From: Irineochytrium annulatum
Taxonomy: Eukaryota; Chytridiomycota; Chytridiomycetes; Chytridiales; Chytridiaceae
Direction: 5' to 3'
Length of the DNA: 64,000 nucleotides
Assembly: GCA_027600665.1 (NCBI GenBank)
Contig: JADGJL010000003.1
Coordinates: forward strand, 1 to 64,000
Position numbers and translations under genes: made by a program
Notes under the pieces: generated by a model
Database searches by the model: none
What the model was told of the DNA's origin: nothing
The model's input: the letters and a program-made list of their open reading frames with translations, nothing else
Part shown: piece by piece, positions 1 to 9,631 of the stretch
How the letters are laid out: every line of letters starts with the position of its first letter
How positions within the stretch are numbered: the first letter of the stretch is position 1

Positions 1-1
1 T

Positions 2-72
2 GCGGGTGTAGTTCAATGGTAGAACTTTAGCCTTCCAAGCTAATAGCGTGGGTTCGATTCCCATCACCCGCT
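2..72 (+). tRNA. tRNA-Gly (anticodon TCC)
   Basis: Full cloverleaf. The acceptor stem GCGGGTG (2-8) pairs with CACCCGC (65-71), followed by discriminator T72. The anticodon loop CTTCCAA gives anticodon TCC, and the T loop reads GGTTCGATTCC. The CCA end is not encoded. It sits at the very edge of the window, so it may be the last gene of a tRNA cluster lying to the left. A terminator follows about 20 bases downstream. Confidence 0.96.
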
Positions 73-90
73 TACATTATTTATAAAAAA

Positions 91-128
91 ACTCTCCGCA
101 TATGTGGAGGGTTTTTTATTTTTTTTAT
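91..128 (+). terminator. Rho-independent terminator after tRNA-Gly
   Basis: The stem CTCCGCA / TGTGGAG (one G-U pair, T loop) is followed by a run of T interrupted by a single A. It lies just downstream of the tRNA and in its orientation. Confidence 0.8.
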
Positions 129-172
129 GCGCGAAGAAGCAGTTATATTATGTAGCTTTACAGGTTTATTAT

Positions 173-224
173 AAAGAGCCAAAACGACCTCTGTATCTAA
201 ATAGGGTCGCTTGGCTCTTTTGTT
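173..224. terminator. Probable bidirectional terminator
   Basis: AAAGAGCC (173-180) pairs with GGCTCTTT (212-219), with an inner ACGACC / GGTCG pairing. T-rich tracts flank both sides. On the minus strand it would end the small secreted-protein gene at 281-619. Confidence 0.6.
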
Positions 225-280
225 TAATATTTGGGAAGAAGATGCTTTTAGAGCATCAGTTAGACTGGGATTTGGGCCAA

Positions 281-619
281 TTAGCGCTCGTTGTGATCGG
301 TTACTCTTCTACGCATGCCTGCTAAACCGAGGAGTCCCAGCAGACCGAGCCAGCCCCAATCCATGCCATTATCCCGATTGGTTGTTGCGGCGTTAGCACG
401 AACACTGTTCGTACGATAGTCACCATTGTTGCGGTAATTCCCATCCATGTTCATGTTCATGTTGGTATTTGTGCGATTCATGTAGTTGCTGTCCTGATAA
501 GACTGGACACGTGAACCGTTGGTGTCCATTCCTTTGGTCATATGATTATCAGCAGCAGCAGGACCAGCTAAAGAGGCGACGAGAAGCACAGAAGCAATAA
601 TCGTTGTAGCTTTTTTCAT
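281..619 (-). CDS. Secreted WGxxGxxG-anchor family small protein
   Basis: A 112-residue protein with three parts. An N-terminal signal peptide (about residues 1-23, Lys-rich start, hydrophobic core, Ala-x-Ala-Ala site) comes first. A low-complexity Asn/Met/Thr/Arg-rich middle (about 25-85) contains a short NMNMNMDG stretch. The C-terminal segment, WGWLGLLGLLGLAG followed by Arg-Arg-Arg, fits the WGxxGxxG C-terminal membrane-anchor pattern seen in Bacillales. The likely fate is export and membrane anchoring; the function is unknown. A GGAGGACTC ribosome binding site lies upstream on the minus strand. It is monocistronic, flanked by the tRNA and the long gap before ppc. The family call rests on the tail motif only. 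Confidence 0.75.
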   Translation of the reverse strand: MKKATTIIASVLLVASLAGPAAADNHMTKGMDTNGSRVQSYQDSNYMNRTNTNMNMNMDGNYRNNGDYRTNSVRANAATTNRDNGMDWGWLGLLGLLGLAGMRRRVTDHNER

Positions 620-1198
620 TAAGTTGAGTCCTCCTTTTTTTTAGAGCTACAGATTAATCTGCCCAAGAGGACAAGAAAACTATGTAGGAATGATCTGTAA
701 AGTTATCCTTTAATTACAGTATGTTAGGACAAAATACATAAGAAACTTTTCTAAAAAGCAGACTGTACTATGAAGAAAATTATATTTACATCTTTAATTT
801 ATTGCGTCACTGTGGTAAAGTATACAAAAGCTTGCTTTGCCGGTCATGTTTCTTTGTATGAACCTGGTTACAAATAATGAAATTATGCGGTTTTACCTTA
901 TAAACATGTACGGTTACTCATATCTAGATTAATTGTATATTTATGAGTTTTTAGGTATAGGTATGAGACCTTAGGTTTATCTAAAGTATGTGAAAAAGGT
1001 ATCATGCGACAGCATATGACCATTAATTGAAGCAGAACAAGAAAATGAATAAAAAAGCGTGTTTTTGTGCTGTAAATCGGGGATAATCCCCATTTTTTCT
1101 AGTAGAAAAATGAAGATTTTCGTACCATTTTATTGTATGATGTTATGAAGGTGTCAAATTTGCGTGTACGAATGGAACGATCAGATGGGAGGATAAGC
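620..1198. other. Intergenic region upstream of ppc, no gene seen
   Basis: About 580 AT-rich bases without a credible reading frame. It must hold the promoters of the divergent small secreted protein and of ppc, but I see no convincing -35/-10 pair. A short GC hairpin, GGGGA-TAA-TCCCC (1079-1091) followed by ATTTTTTCT, looks like a weak terminator or attenuator about 100 bases before ppc. Confidence 0.4.
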
Positions 1199-3991
1199 AT
1201 GACTGAAACTATGGTAACCGCCAGCAAAAGCCAATCCAACAACCTGCTTCGGCGAGACGTGCGGTTCCTGGGCAATATACTCGGAGAAGTTCTTGTCCAT
1301 CAAGGCGGCACGGAGCTTCTAGATATCGTTGAGAAGATTCGGGAAACGAGCAAATCGTTGCGTGCAGAATTTCTGCCAGAACTCTATGCAGAGTTCAAAA
1401 CGATGATCCAGGAATTAGACTCGGACAATCGTCATCAGGTTATTCGGGCATTCGCTATTTATTTTCAATTAGTTAATATTGCTGAACAAAACCATCGGAT
1501 CCGGCGTAAACGGGATTATGAACGTTCTGCAGGGGACGCTGTGCAGCCAGGATCGATTGAGAAAGCAGTACAGGATCTTAAGGAACGTGGATTGTCTCAT
1601 ACAGAGGTGGAAGAGATTCTCGACGATTTGTCGCTGGAACTCGTTATGACAGCTCACCCAACCGAAGCCATGCGCCGGGTTATTCTGGACATCCACAAAC
1701 GGATATCCGAAGATGTCATGCTACTTGATAATCCTACGCTGACGTTGCGTGAACGTGAACAGTTGCGTGAGAAACTGCTGAATGAGGTTATTACACTCTG
1801 GCAGACAGATGAACTTCGCGACCGCAAACCGACTGTACTTGATGAAGTGCGGAACGGGATGTACTACTTTCATGAAACGTTGTTCCACGTACTTCCGGAT
1901 GTATATCAGGAGCTGGAACGCTGCCTGAACAAATTTTATCCTGACCATGACTGGCATGTGCCGACGTATTTGCGGTTCGGTTCCTGGATCGGTGGAGACC
2001 GGGATGGAAATCCTTCGGTAACTTCAGATGTAACATGGCAGACGTTGTTGATGCAGCGCAAGCTCGCTTTGCGTGAATACCAACGGATTATGATTGAACT
2101 TATGGGCCATCTCAGCTTCAGCACGAACATCATCCACGTATCGGATGAGCTGGTGCAGTCGATTGAGCAGGACCGTAGTTGTGTAACGTTGAAAAAAGTG
2201 GATATGTGGCGGAATGAAAAAGAGCCATACCGCATCAAATTGGCCTATATGATTGCCAAGTTGAACAATGTATTGGATGAGAACAAATTAGGTCAGGCTG
2301 ACCGTTATCATAGCGCTCAGGATTTGATTGATGATCTGATGATTATTGATCGAAGTCTGCGCCATCATTTTGCCGATTACGTAGCGGATACAACTATTCG
2401 CAAAATGATTCGTCAAGTTGAGTTGTTTGGTTTCCATACCGCAGCATTGGATGTGCGTCAGCACAGTCAGGAACATGAAAATGCGATGTCGGAGATTTTG
2501 GCGAAAATGAACATTGTAGAAGATTATGCGCGTCTGACTGAGGACGGTAAAATCGATCTGCTTGCTCGTTTGCTTGATGATCCGCGTCCGCTTACTTCTC
2601 CTTATCACCAATACACGGAGGGAACCAAAGAGTGTCTGGATGTTTTCCGTACCATTAAGCGTGCCCAGAACGAATTTGGGACCGGCTGTATCACAAGTTA
2701 CCTGATCAGTATGACACAGGGCGCAAGTGACTTGCTGGAGGTTATGGTATTTGCCAAGGAAGTAGGCTTATTCACCAAAGGAAACAATGGTGAGGTTGTA
2801 TCTACACTTCAAGCGGTACCGCTGTTTGAAACGATTGATGACCTTCATGCGGCTTCGGACATTATGCAGAAGCTATTTAACCTTCCTGTATACCGTGCAA
2901 GCGTAAAAGGACGGAATGAACTACATGAAATCATGCTAGGTTATTCCGACAGTAACAAGGATGGCGGAGTGGTTACAGCCAACTGGGAACTGCGTGTAGC
3001 AATGAATGCGATCACGGCTGTAGGTAATGAACACGGCGTTAAGTTGAAGTTCTTCCATGGACGTGGCGGAGCTCTTGGACGTGGCGGCATGCCACTCAAT
3101 CGCAGTATTCTTGCTCAACCACCACATACCATTGGTGGAGGCATCAAGATTACAGAGCAGGGAGAGGTTATTTCTTCTCGTTACTCCCTTCAGGGAATTG
3201 CATACCGTAGTCTGGAGCAGGCAACTTCTGCACTGATTACAGCAGCACTGAATGGTCTTGAGCCGCAAGAATCAGAATCCGAGCGTCATTGGGACAGCAT
3301 CATCAAAGAGATTTCACAAGTATCTTTGACGAAATATCAGGATTTGATTTTCCGTGATCCGGACTTCTTTACCTTCTTCAAGGAATCCACACCGCTTCCA
3401 GAGGTGGGTGAACTGAATATTGGTTCGCGTCCGTCCAAACGGAAAGGTAGCGACAAGTTCGAAGATCTGAGAGCAATTCCTTGGGTATTTGCTTGGACGC
3501 AAAGTCGTTATCTGCTTCCAGCATGGTATGCGGCAGGAACAGGGCTACAAAGTTTCTACCAGGATAAAGAGGAAAATCTGGTTGTCCTAAAAGAAATGTA
3601 TGCAAGCTTCCCATTCTTCCGCACGCTGATTGATACGGTTCAGATGGCTGTAGCGAAGGCAGATCTGGTAATTGCCAAAGAGTACTCAGCCATGACTTCC
3701 AACAAGGAAGCACGGGATCGCATATATGGACAAATCGAATCTGAATTCAAGCTTACAAAAGAGCTTATTCTGAAAATTACCGGAGAAGCTGAAATTCTGG
3801 ATGATGTACCAGTTATTCAAGAATCCATTCGTCTTCGTAACCCTTATGTTGATCCGTTGTCCTACATGCAGGTCCAGCTTCTGAGTGAGCTCAGAGATAT
3901 GCGTGAACGTGGTGAGGACGATACGGAACTGCTCAGAGAAGTGTTGCTGACAATCAATGGCATCGCTGCGGGGCTGCGTAATACAGGTTGA
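1199..3991 (+). CDS. ppc: Phosphoenolpyruvate carboxylase
   Basis: PEP carboxylase carboxylates phosphoenolpyruvate with bicarbonate to oxaloacetate, replenishing the TCA cycle in the cytoplasm. At 930 residues it has the usual family length. TAHPTE with the essential His153 is present, as is the FHGRGGALGRGG active-site loop (His620, Arg622), and it ends in the family's typical C-terminal RNTG. The start is set at ATG 1199, six bases after GGGAGG. A longer frame opens at 1133 but has no ribosome binding site and adds an unconserved 22-residue extension. A strong terminator follows, so it is probably transcribed alone. Confidence 0.97.
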   Translation: MTETMVTASKSQSNNLLRRDVRFLGNILGEVLVHQGGTELLDIVEKIRETSKSLRAEFLPELYAEFKTMIQELDSDNRHQVIRAFAIYFQLVNIAEQNHRIRRKRDYERSAGDAVQPGSIEKAVQDLKERGLSHTEVEEILDDLSLELVMTAHPTEAMRRVILDIHKRISEDVMLLDNPTLTLREREQLREKLLNEVITLWQTDELRDRKPTVLDEVRNGMYYFHETLFHVLPDVYQELERCLNKFYPDHDWHVPTYLRFGSWIGGDRDGNPSVTSDVTWQTLLMQRKLALREYQRIMIELMGHLSFSTNIIHVSDELVQSIEQDRSCVTLKKVDMWRNEKEPYRIKLAYMIAKLNNVLDENKLGQADRYHSAQDLIDDLMIIDRSLRHHFADYVADTTIRKMIRQVELFGFHTAALDVRQHSQEHENAMSEILAKMNIVEDYARLTEDGKIDLLARLLDDPRPLTSPYHQYTEGTKECLDVFRTIKRAQNEFGTGCITSYLISMTQGASDLLEVMVFAKEVGLFTKGNNGEVVSTLQAVPLFETIDDLHAASDIMQKLFNLPVYRASVKGRNELHEIMLGYSDSNKDGGVVTANWELRVAMNAITAVGNEHGVKLKFFHGRGGALGRGGMPLNRSILAQPPHTIGGGIKITEQGEVISSRYSLQGIAYRSLEQATSALITAALNGLEPQESESERHWDSIIKEISQVSLTKYQDLIFRDPDFFTFFKESTPLPEVGELNIGSRPSKRKGSDKFEDLRAIPWVFAWTQSRYLLPAWYAAGTGLQSFYQDKEENLVVLKEMYASFPFFRTLIDTVQMAVAKADLVIAKEYSAMTSNKEARDRIYGQIESEFKLTKELILKITGEAEILDDVPVIQESIRLRNPYVDPLSYMQVQLLSELRDMRERGEDDTELLREVLLTINGIAAGLRNTG

Positions 3992-4086
3992 TTATTGATC
4001 TGCTGCATCTGAGTAAATATATGTAACAAAGTACTCATTACTTTGTTGAATAAAAGCTCTATTCTCTCCTCTACGGAGTGAGAGAT

Positions 4087-4121
4087 GAAACGGGACTCCT
4101 GCGGGAGTTCCCGTTTTTACT
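4087..4121 (+). terminator. Terminator of ppc
   Basis: AACGGGA-CTCC / GGGAG-TTCCCGTT stem with a TGC loop, followed by a T run, about 95 bases after the ppc stop. Confidence 0.85.
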
Positions 4122-4251
4122 GTTTTTGGCGGATATTTGTCATACAGTCTTGATTTTTGACCAAAGTTGATTTACGATTTGATTGGTGAATTACAAGTGT
4201 GGACGGGTATCAGAAGACGGAAGACCCATCAGCATGTCTGGGGGAATAAGG

Positions 4252-4818
4252 GTGGACAATTTGGAGAATAGGCTTGTGAGACTGGTGCTTAAAGGCGACC
4301 AGAGAGCCTTCGCAGAAATCGTTGAACTATATAAGGACAAGCTGTTTCATTTGGCATATCGGATGCTGAACAATCGTCATGAAGCTGAGGACGTTGTGCA
4401 GGAGACGTTTTTGCGTGTGTTTCGCAATATGGAGAAGTATGATCCGAACCAGAAGTTCTCAACCTGGATCTACCGGATCGCGACCAATCTGTGTATTGAC
4501 CGACTGCGCAGAAAGAAACCTTCATACTCTTTGGATGCTGAACTGAATGATCAGGAAGGATCGGATGGTTATGCGATGCTTCCGAGTGATGATCGTACAC
4601 CAGAGAGTGAGGCACTGCTGTCAGAGACGCAAACGCTCATTCGTGAAGCCATTGACAGTTTGCCAGCCAAGTATAAGTCCGTTATGATTCTAAGGTATTT
4701 ACAGGACTTGTCGTTACAGGAAATCAGTGACGTGACAGGTATGCCCGTAACAACGATCAAGACACGCGTTCATCGGGGCCGTGATTTTCTACGTAAAAAA
4801 TTGGAATACAAGTTATAA
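4252..4818 (+). CDS. sigW: ECF RNA polymerase sigma factor SigW
   Basis: Group 4 sigma factor that directs envelope-stress genes. Region 2 shows the typical AYRMLNNRHEAEDVVQETF stretch and the FSTWIYRIATNLCIDRLRRKKP stretch, with YSLDAE after it. Region 4 has the helix-turn-helix LSLQEISDVTGMPVTTIKTRVHRGR. The 188 residues match SigW length. The GTG start at 4252 is chosen because GGGGGA lies six bases before it; an in-frame ATG at 4234 is a possible alternative. The anti-sigma gene follows, then cdaA, cdaR, glmM and glmS, the same order as in Bacillus subtilis, which supports the SigW name. Confidence 0.9.
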   Translation: MDNLENRLVRLVLKGDQRAFAEIVELYKDKLFHLAYRMLNNRHEAEDVVQETFLRVFRNMEKYDPNQKFSTWIYRIATNLCIDRLRRKKPSYSLDAELNDQEGSDGYAMLPSDDRTPESEALLSETQTLIREAIDSLPAKYKSVMILRYLQDLSLQEISDVTGMPVTTIKTRVHRGRDFLRKKLEYKL

Positions 4819-4954
4819 ATGTTATACGCCTTGAAATATGGGCAAAATTATTTGAAACATATCCGAAACGGATGCGTATGTAATGTATGCAAGTCTTATG
4901 CGTGCTTTTTAATGGCTCATGGACTAAGTGATTTAAGAAAGGATTGGCTCTCAT

Positions 4955-5569
4955 ATGGATTGCAACTCGGCCGTCTCTTTAATGCATGAATGTTTGGATG
5001 AGTCGTTGTCCCCGGCCCAGAAGGTTGAATTAAAAAGTCACCTGGTGATCTGTCCGGATTGTCGCATGCGCTTTAAAGAGTTGGAACAGACGGAAATGCT
5101 ACTCTTTGCCATGAAACACTATTCACCGTCTGCCTCTGATGAGCTGACCAATCGAATTATGAATGCTCTGCCCCAGCCCAAGAGACAGCAAATATGGCTC
5201 AAATGGGTCAAAGGACATCCCGCGCTGACGGCGGCAGCCTTCTTTTTGGTCGTGATGCTCTTTAGCGCCTTGAATTTCTGGAATCAGAATAACGAAATGG
5301 TTGTTAAGGGAAATAATCTGGACCAGATCGTGATTCAGGGTAACACGGTTATTGTTCCTGAAGGTAAGTCAATTGCTGGCGATCTTACGATAGAAAATGG
5401 AACCGCACAAGTATATGGTGATGTGAACGGCAATCTGACGGTTATCGACGGACAACTGTTTCAGGCTTCAACGGCGCATATTTCGGGTCAGGTGAAAAGT
5501 ATTGATCAAGCGCTGGACTGGGTCTGGTACAAAATAACCAATATGGTAAATGAAGTGGCTTATCGCTAG
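4955..5569 (+). CDS. rsiW: Zinc-finger anti-sigma factor RsiW-like with adhesin/bactofilin-like outer part
   Basis: Membrane anti-sigma factor expected to hold SigW inactive until regulated proteolysis. The N-terminal cytoplasmic domain carries the ZAS signature His29-x3-Cys33-x2-Cys36 plus Cys3. One membrane segment spans about residues 88-109. The outer part (about 115-185) has a repetitive beta pattern (IVIQGNTVIVPEG, GDLTIENGTAQVYGDVNGNLTVIDG) resembling bactofilin or polymer-forming repeats rather than the B. subtilis RsiW outer domain. It is 136 bases downstream of sigW. Confidence is high for anti-sigma function and moderate for the gene symbol. Confidence 0.85.
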   Translation: MDCNSAVSLMHECLDESLSPAQKVELKSHLVICPDCRMRFKELEQTEMLLFAMKHYSPSASDELTNRIMNALPQPKRQQIWLKWVKGHPALTAAAFFLVVMLFSALNFWNQNNEMVVKGNNLDQIVIQGNTVIVPEGKSIAGDLTIENGTAQVYGDVNGNLTVIDGQLFQASTAHISGQVKSIDQALDWVWYKITNMVNEVAYR

Positions 5570-5883
5570 AACAGGGTAAAATCTTCAATGGTATATACCA
5601 AGCAGGGTACCTCCAGATTGCATGGGGTACTCTTTTTTTATACGTAAACTTTGTAATTCATGGTAAATGTGATGTTTATGTGCAGTTTGAGACTGCCGTA
5701 ACTTGCAACCTGAACGTTAACGTTATAACCTAGATACTAAAGAGAACATACTACTACATATAGATAAGCATTTTGTATATATCGAATGATGCAAAAATGC
5801 GCAGACAAAGGATTATATAAAATCCTAATGGGTTAATATGAGATCAGGGTTTACTCATCAATGGGGATAGCGGGGGCTGGCTT
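5570..5883. other. Gap between rsiW and cdaA
   Basis: 314 bases with no gene. It holds the rsiW terminator (5604-5640) and then AT-rich sequence that should contain the promoter of the cdaA operon; no clear consensus pair is visible. cdaA is preceded by a GGGGG tract before the ATG. Confidence 0.5.
5604..5640 (+). terminator. Terminator after rsiW
   Basis: GGGTACC (5605-5611) can pair with GGTACTC (with a G-U pair) across a 12-base loop, followed by seven T. It separates sigW-rsiW from cdaA. Confidence 0.7.
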
Positions 5884-6720
5884 ATGAATTATTTTGCTGA
5901 CTTAACGTGGACAGAGTCCATTAAGGACGTTATCGATATATTGATCGTTACCTATATTATGTACAAACTGATTTTGCTTGTGCGGGGTACACGTGCTGTT
6001 CAGCTCCTGAAAGGAATTCTGTTCCTTGTGCTGATCTGGGCATTAAGTACGTGGCTAAACCTGTATACGCTCAAATGGTTAATGAACCAAATGTTTACGT
6101 TTGGTGTCGTTGCGGTGTTCATTATCTTTCAGCCGGAACTGCGTCGTGGTCTGGAGCAATTGGGACGCGGTAAGCTATTTGGTCGTTCAGCGGCAGCGAG
6201 TGATGAAGAGTTAACGGTGTTAATTGGTGAGATTATTAAGTCTGTTAATTATCTGTCACGGCGTAAAATCGGCGCATTGGTCGTATTTGAACGTGAAACG
6301 GGTCTGAACGATTACACAGAATCGGGTATTAAGATGCACTCTCTGGTCAGCTCGGAGCTGATGATTAACATCTTTATTCCAAATACACCGCTCCATGATG
6401 GAGCCGTCATTATACAAGGGAAACAGATTTCGGCGGCAGCTTGTTATTTGCCATTATCAGAGAATCCGTTTATCAGTAAAGAATTGGGGACACGCCATCG
6501 TGCAGCCATCGGGATCACCGAAGTTGCAGATGCGATCTGTTTGGTTGTCTCCGAGGAGACCGGACAAGTATCACTGGCGATGAACGGGCAGGTCGTTCGT
6601 GATATTAAGGAAGAATCACTGATTGCCAAACTGTATGAGGAGTTGCGCCCTACATCCAATCTGAAAAAGAATGGTTGGACAACCTTCTGGAAACGGAAGG
6701 GAGGACGTAACAATGGATAA
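5884..6720 (+). CDS. cdaA: Diadenylate cyclase CdaA (c-di-AMP synthase)
   Basis: Makes cyclic di-AMP from two ATP; the messenger controls potassium and osmolyte uptake and cell-wall homeostasis. The 278 residues have three N-terminal membrane segments (about 10-85) followed by a DAC domain. The catalytic motifs are Asp172-Gly-Ala (HDGAVIIQG) and Arg204-His-Arg (GTRHRAAIG). The stop overlaps the start of cdaR by eight bases, so the two are translationally coupled, as expected for a CdaA-CdaR membrane complex. The downstream glmM product is a known CdaA inhibitor in other Firmicutes. Confidence 0.95.
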   Translation: MNYFADLTWTESIKDVIDILIVTYIMYKLILLVRGTRAVQLLKGILFLVLIWALSTWLNLYTLKWLMNQMFTFGVVAVFIIFQPELRRGLEQLGRGKLFGRSAAASDEELTVLIGEIIKSVNYLSRRKIGALVVFERETGLNDYTESGIKMHSLVSSELMINIFIPNTPLHDGAVIIQGKQISAAACYLPLSENPFISKELGTRHRAAIGITEVADAICLVVSEETGQVSLAMNGQVVRDIKEESLIAKLYEELRPTSNLKKNGWTTFWKRKGGRNNG

Positions 6721-8206
6721 GTGGTTTAACAATAATAACTTCGCCAAAATACTTGCGCTTGCGGTGAGTCTGCTGCTCTGGTTCATGATTCATCTGGATG
6801 AAGTACCAACCACCCCTACGATTACAACAGGCACAACCAATAAGGTTGTGGAACGTACGGTGCCTGTTCAACCTTATGGATTAGACAGCAACAGCTATGT
6901 GCTTACTTCATTAAGTACGGATGAGGTCCGGTTGGAGATTAAAGGACAGCGTTCGATGCTCACATCGATTTTTACCAATGATGATTACAAGGTACTGGTG
7001 GATCTGAGCCAAGTGAAAGATGGGTCGAATACACTGCCGCTTGTACCTGATTTGCCATCCGGGGTGGAAGTAGTCAGTATGGAGCCTTCCATGGTTACCG
7101 TGAATGTAGAAAAATTGGGCACCAAATCCTTCAATGTGAATATTGTACCCGAAGGGGAACCATCCGCCGGATACAGCGCTGGAACGCCCGTGATTGAACC
7201 TTCGACGCCGGTCAAGGTAACTCTGCCCGAAGGACAACTCGAGGCAGTAGCGAAGGTCCAGGGCAGTCTGAGCGTAAAAGATGCCAAGGAAGATGTCATA
7301 CAGAAAAAAGTGAAGCTTCAAGCATACGATGCTGAAGGTAAGGTCCTTGAAAACGCGATTATAACGCCTCAAACGGTTGAAGTCCGAGTTCCGGTCAGTC
7401 AGCCCTATACATCTATACCCTTAAGAATCAAATATTCGGGACAGCTACCAGAAGGCCTGGTTCTCTCCACAGTAGAGCCTAGCGTGAAAGAAGTCTCGGT
7501 TTATGGATCTGAGGATGCGCTTGCGGGTATACAGTCCTACGACCAAGTAACCCTTGATCTTACCCAGTTTGATCAGTCGGGTACATCGACAGTTAACGTG
7601 GACTTGACGCCGCCTTCCGGTTTTGAGAAAATCGAGCCTAGTTCGATTCAGCTCAAGGTAACCATATCACCATTTGACGAGGCAGAGGAGACAACGAAAG
7701 TCTTTCCGAACGTCCCCATCACACTTACCGGTGCGGGAAATGGACTGGAAGGGACGCTGGTTACGCCTCGAAGCGGCGGTCTGAACCTTACACTCACAGG
7801 CTCACCAAGCATGCTTGAGGGTCTGAGTAGTGAGGATATCAAGTTGACAGGTGATCTTGCTGGACTTGCGGTTGGAACGCATGAGATCAAGCTTGAAGCC
7901 GACCTGCCCCGTTTTGCCAAACTGGATGAATCGTCCAATGCTCTGAGTGCAACGGTCAAAATTAGCGAAAAGGCTGAAGACACAACGACTACTCCTAGCG
8001 AAGAGCCGACTGACGAGGGAACGGTAGCACCTGACCCTTCACCAGCCGAGGTCGAAAATGGGGGGACTGAGCCTGTTCCTGATGAAGAAGAAACGGAATC
8101 GAATACGGATACTCAGGATCAGGGCCAACAGGGGAACACAAACAGTCGAGGTAATTTAAATAATAATAACAGCGGTACTGGCAGTAAAAGTGGCACGAAT
8201 CCGTAA
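6713..8206 (+). CDS. cdaR: YbbR-domain protein, CdaA regulator CdaR
   Basis: A single N-terminal membrane anchor (about residues 9-28, ending LLLWFMIHLD) is followed by a series of extracytoplasmic YbbR-type beta domains (roughly 45-420, about four copies). A low-complexity Glu/Thr/Pro then Asn/Gly/Ser tail covers about the last 75 residues. In other Firmicutes CdaR binds CdaA and modulates its activity. ATG 6713 is chosen over an in-frame start at 6671 because it follows GGAAGGGAGG closely and places the membrane segment at the N-terminus. It overlaps cdaA by eight bases. Confidence 0.92.
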   Translation: MDKWFNNNNFAKILALAVSLLLWFMIHLDEVPTTPTITTGTTNKVVERTVPVQPYGLDSNSYVLTSLSTDEVRLEIKGQRSMLTSIFTNDDYKVLVDLSQVKDGSNTLPLVPDLPSGVEVVSMEPSMVTVNVEKLGTKSFNVNIVPEGEPSAGYSAGTPVIEPSTPVKVTLPEGQLEAVAKVQGSLSVKDAKEDVIQKKVKLQAYDAEGKVLENAIITPQTVEVRVPVSQPYTSIPLRIKYSGQLPEGLVLSTVEPSVKEVSVYGSEDALAGIQSYDQVTLDLTQFDQSGTSTVNVDLTPPSGFEKIEPSSIQLKVTISPFDEAEETTKVFPNVPITLTGAGNGLEGTLVTPRSGGLNLTLTGSPSMLEGLSSEDIKLTGDLAGLAVGTHEIKLEADLPRFAKLDESSNALSATVKISEKAEDTTTTPSEEPTDEGTVAPDPSPAEVENGGTEPVPDEEETESNTDTQDQGQQGNTNSRGNLNNNNSGTGSKSGTNP

Positions 8207-8278
8207 ACGTTCTAATTTTAAAATTCTCAAAAAATAATATTAGTGCTCGTATATGATGCGAATAGAAGGAGTTAAATC

Positions 8279-9619
8279 ATGGGGAAATATTTTGGTACAG
8301 ACGGTGTAAGAGGAGTTGCCAATAAAGAGCTAACGGCAGAGCTTGCTTACAGCATTGGACGTTGTGGTGGTTACGTGCTTGCAGGTGGTGTGGAAAGACC
8401 AAAAGTGGTTATTGGCATGGATACTCGTATCTCGGGATTGATGTTGGAATCCGCACTGGTTGCAGGTCTGTTGTCCATTGGCGCTGATGTAATTCGTCTG
8501 GGCGTTGTATCCACTCCGGGAGTAGCATATATTGCACGTTTGCTGAAAGCTGACGCAGGTGTGATGATCTCGGCTTCCCACAATCCTGTAGAGGATAACG
8601 GTATCAAGTTCTTTGGGGGAGATGGCTTCAAGCTGTCCGATGAGACAGAGAACCGTATCGAAGAGCTGATGGATGCGGAGACAGATCAATTGCCACGACC
8701 AGTGGGTGGCGGTCTAGGTACAGTAACGATGGATGAGGAATCCCGTTATCGTTACCTCGACTTCCTGAAAACGACGGTTAATGAGTCGTTCTCTGGTCTT
8801 AAAATTGTTTTGGACTGTGCGAACGGAGCAGCTTATGAGCTGGCACCGAAATTATTCAGTGAACTTGGTGCAGAAGTCATTGCCATTGGCGCTGAGCCAA
8901 ACGGCCTGAATATTAATGAGCAATGTGGCTCAACGCATCCAGAGAACCTGAAACAGGAAGTGCTCAAACATAAAGCGGATCTGGGTCTTGCTTTTGACGG
9001 GGATGCAGATCGTCTGATTGCTATTGATGAGACTGGCGCTGAGGTGGATGGAGACTTCATTCTATGTATCTGTGGTGATGCCATGAATCGTGCAGGCAAG
9101 TTGAAGGACAGCACCGTTGTATCAACGGTTATGAGTAACATCGGATTCTACAAAGCAACAGAGAAACTTGCACTGAAAACAGCTAAAACTGCAGTAGGTG
9201 ACCGTTATGTGATGGAGGAAATGCGTCGCGGAGGTTACAACCTGGGCGGAGAGCAATCCGGCCATGTTATTTTCCTGGATTACAATACAACGGGAGATGG
9301 CATGCTGACTGCGATTCAACTCGTGGATACGCTCAAGGCTTCCGGTAAAAAACTGAGTGAGCTCAAAGCGCTAATGACCCAGTACCCACAAGTATTGGTG
9401 AATGTGCGTGTTGAAGATAAGAGCAAATATGAGGGCAATTCTGCAATTGAGCAAGCTATTGCTACAGTAGAACAACAACTTGGCGATAATGGACGTGTGC
9501 TCGTTCGTGCTTCTGGAACAGAATCTCTGATCCGTGTTATGGCGGAAGGACCAGACAAAGACGAACTTGAACAATTTGTGTCTCAAATCGCAGATGTAGT
9601 TCAAAAAGAACTGGTATAG
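8279..9619 (+). CDS. glmM: Phosphoglucosamine mutase
   Basis: Interconverts glucosamine-6-phosphate and glucosamine-1-phosphate for UDP-GlcNAc and peptidoglycan synthesis. The 446 residues are normal for the family. The phosphoserine loop ISASHNP has the catalytic Ser100. The magnesium site is Asp240-x-Asp242-x-Asp244-Arg (DGDADR). The C-terminal phosphate loop [12 protein letters not shown] is intact. An AGAAGGAG ribosome binding site precedes the ATG. It lies 72 bases after cdaR with no terminator between, so it is probably in the same operon. Confidence 0.97.
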   Translation: MGKYFGTDGVRGVANKELTAELAYSIGRCGGYVLAGGVERPKVVIGMDTRISGLMLESALVAGLLSIGADVIRLGVVSTPGVAYIARLLKADAGVMISASHNPVEDNGIKFFGGDGFKLSDETENRIEELMDAETDQLPRPVGGGLGTVTMDEESRYRYLDFLKTTVNESFSGLKIVLDCANGAAYELAPKLFSELGAEVIAIGAEPNGLNINEQCGSTHPENLKQEVLKHKADLGLAFDGDADRLIAIDETGAEVDGDFILCICGDAMNRAGKLKDSTVVSTVMSNIGFYKATEKLALKTAKTAVGDRYVMEEMRRGGYNLGGEQSGHVIFLDYNTTGDGMLTAIQLVDTLKASGKKLSELKALMTQYPQVLVNVRVEDKSKYEGNSAIEQAIATVEQQLGDNGRVLVRASGTESLIRVMAEGPDKDELEQFVSQIADVVQKELV

Positions 9620-9631
9620 GATTGGTACGTG

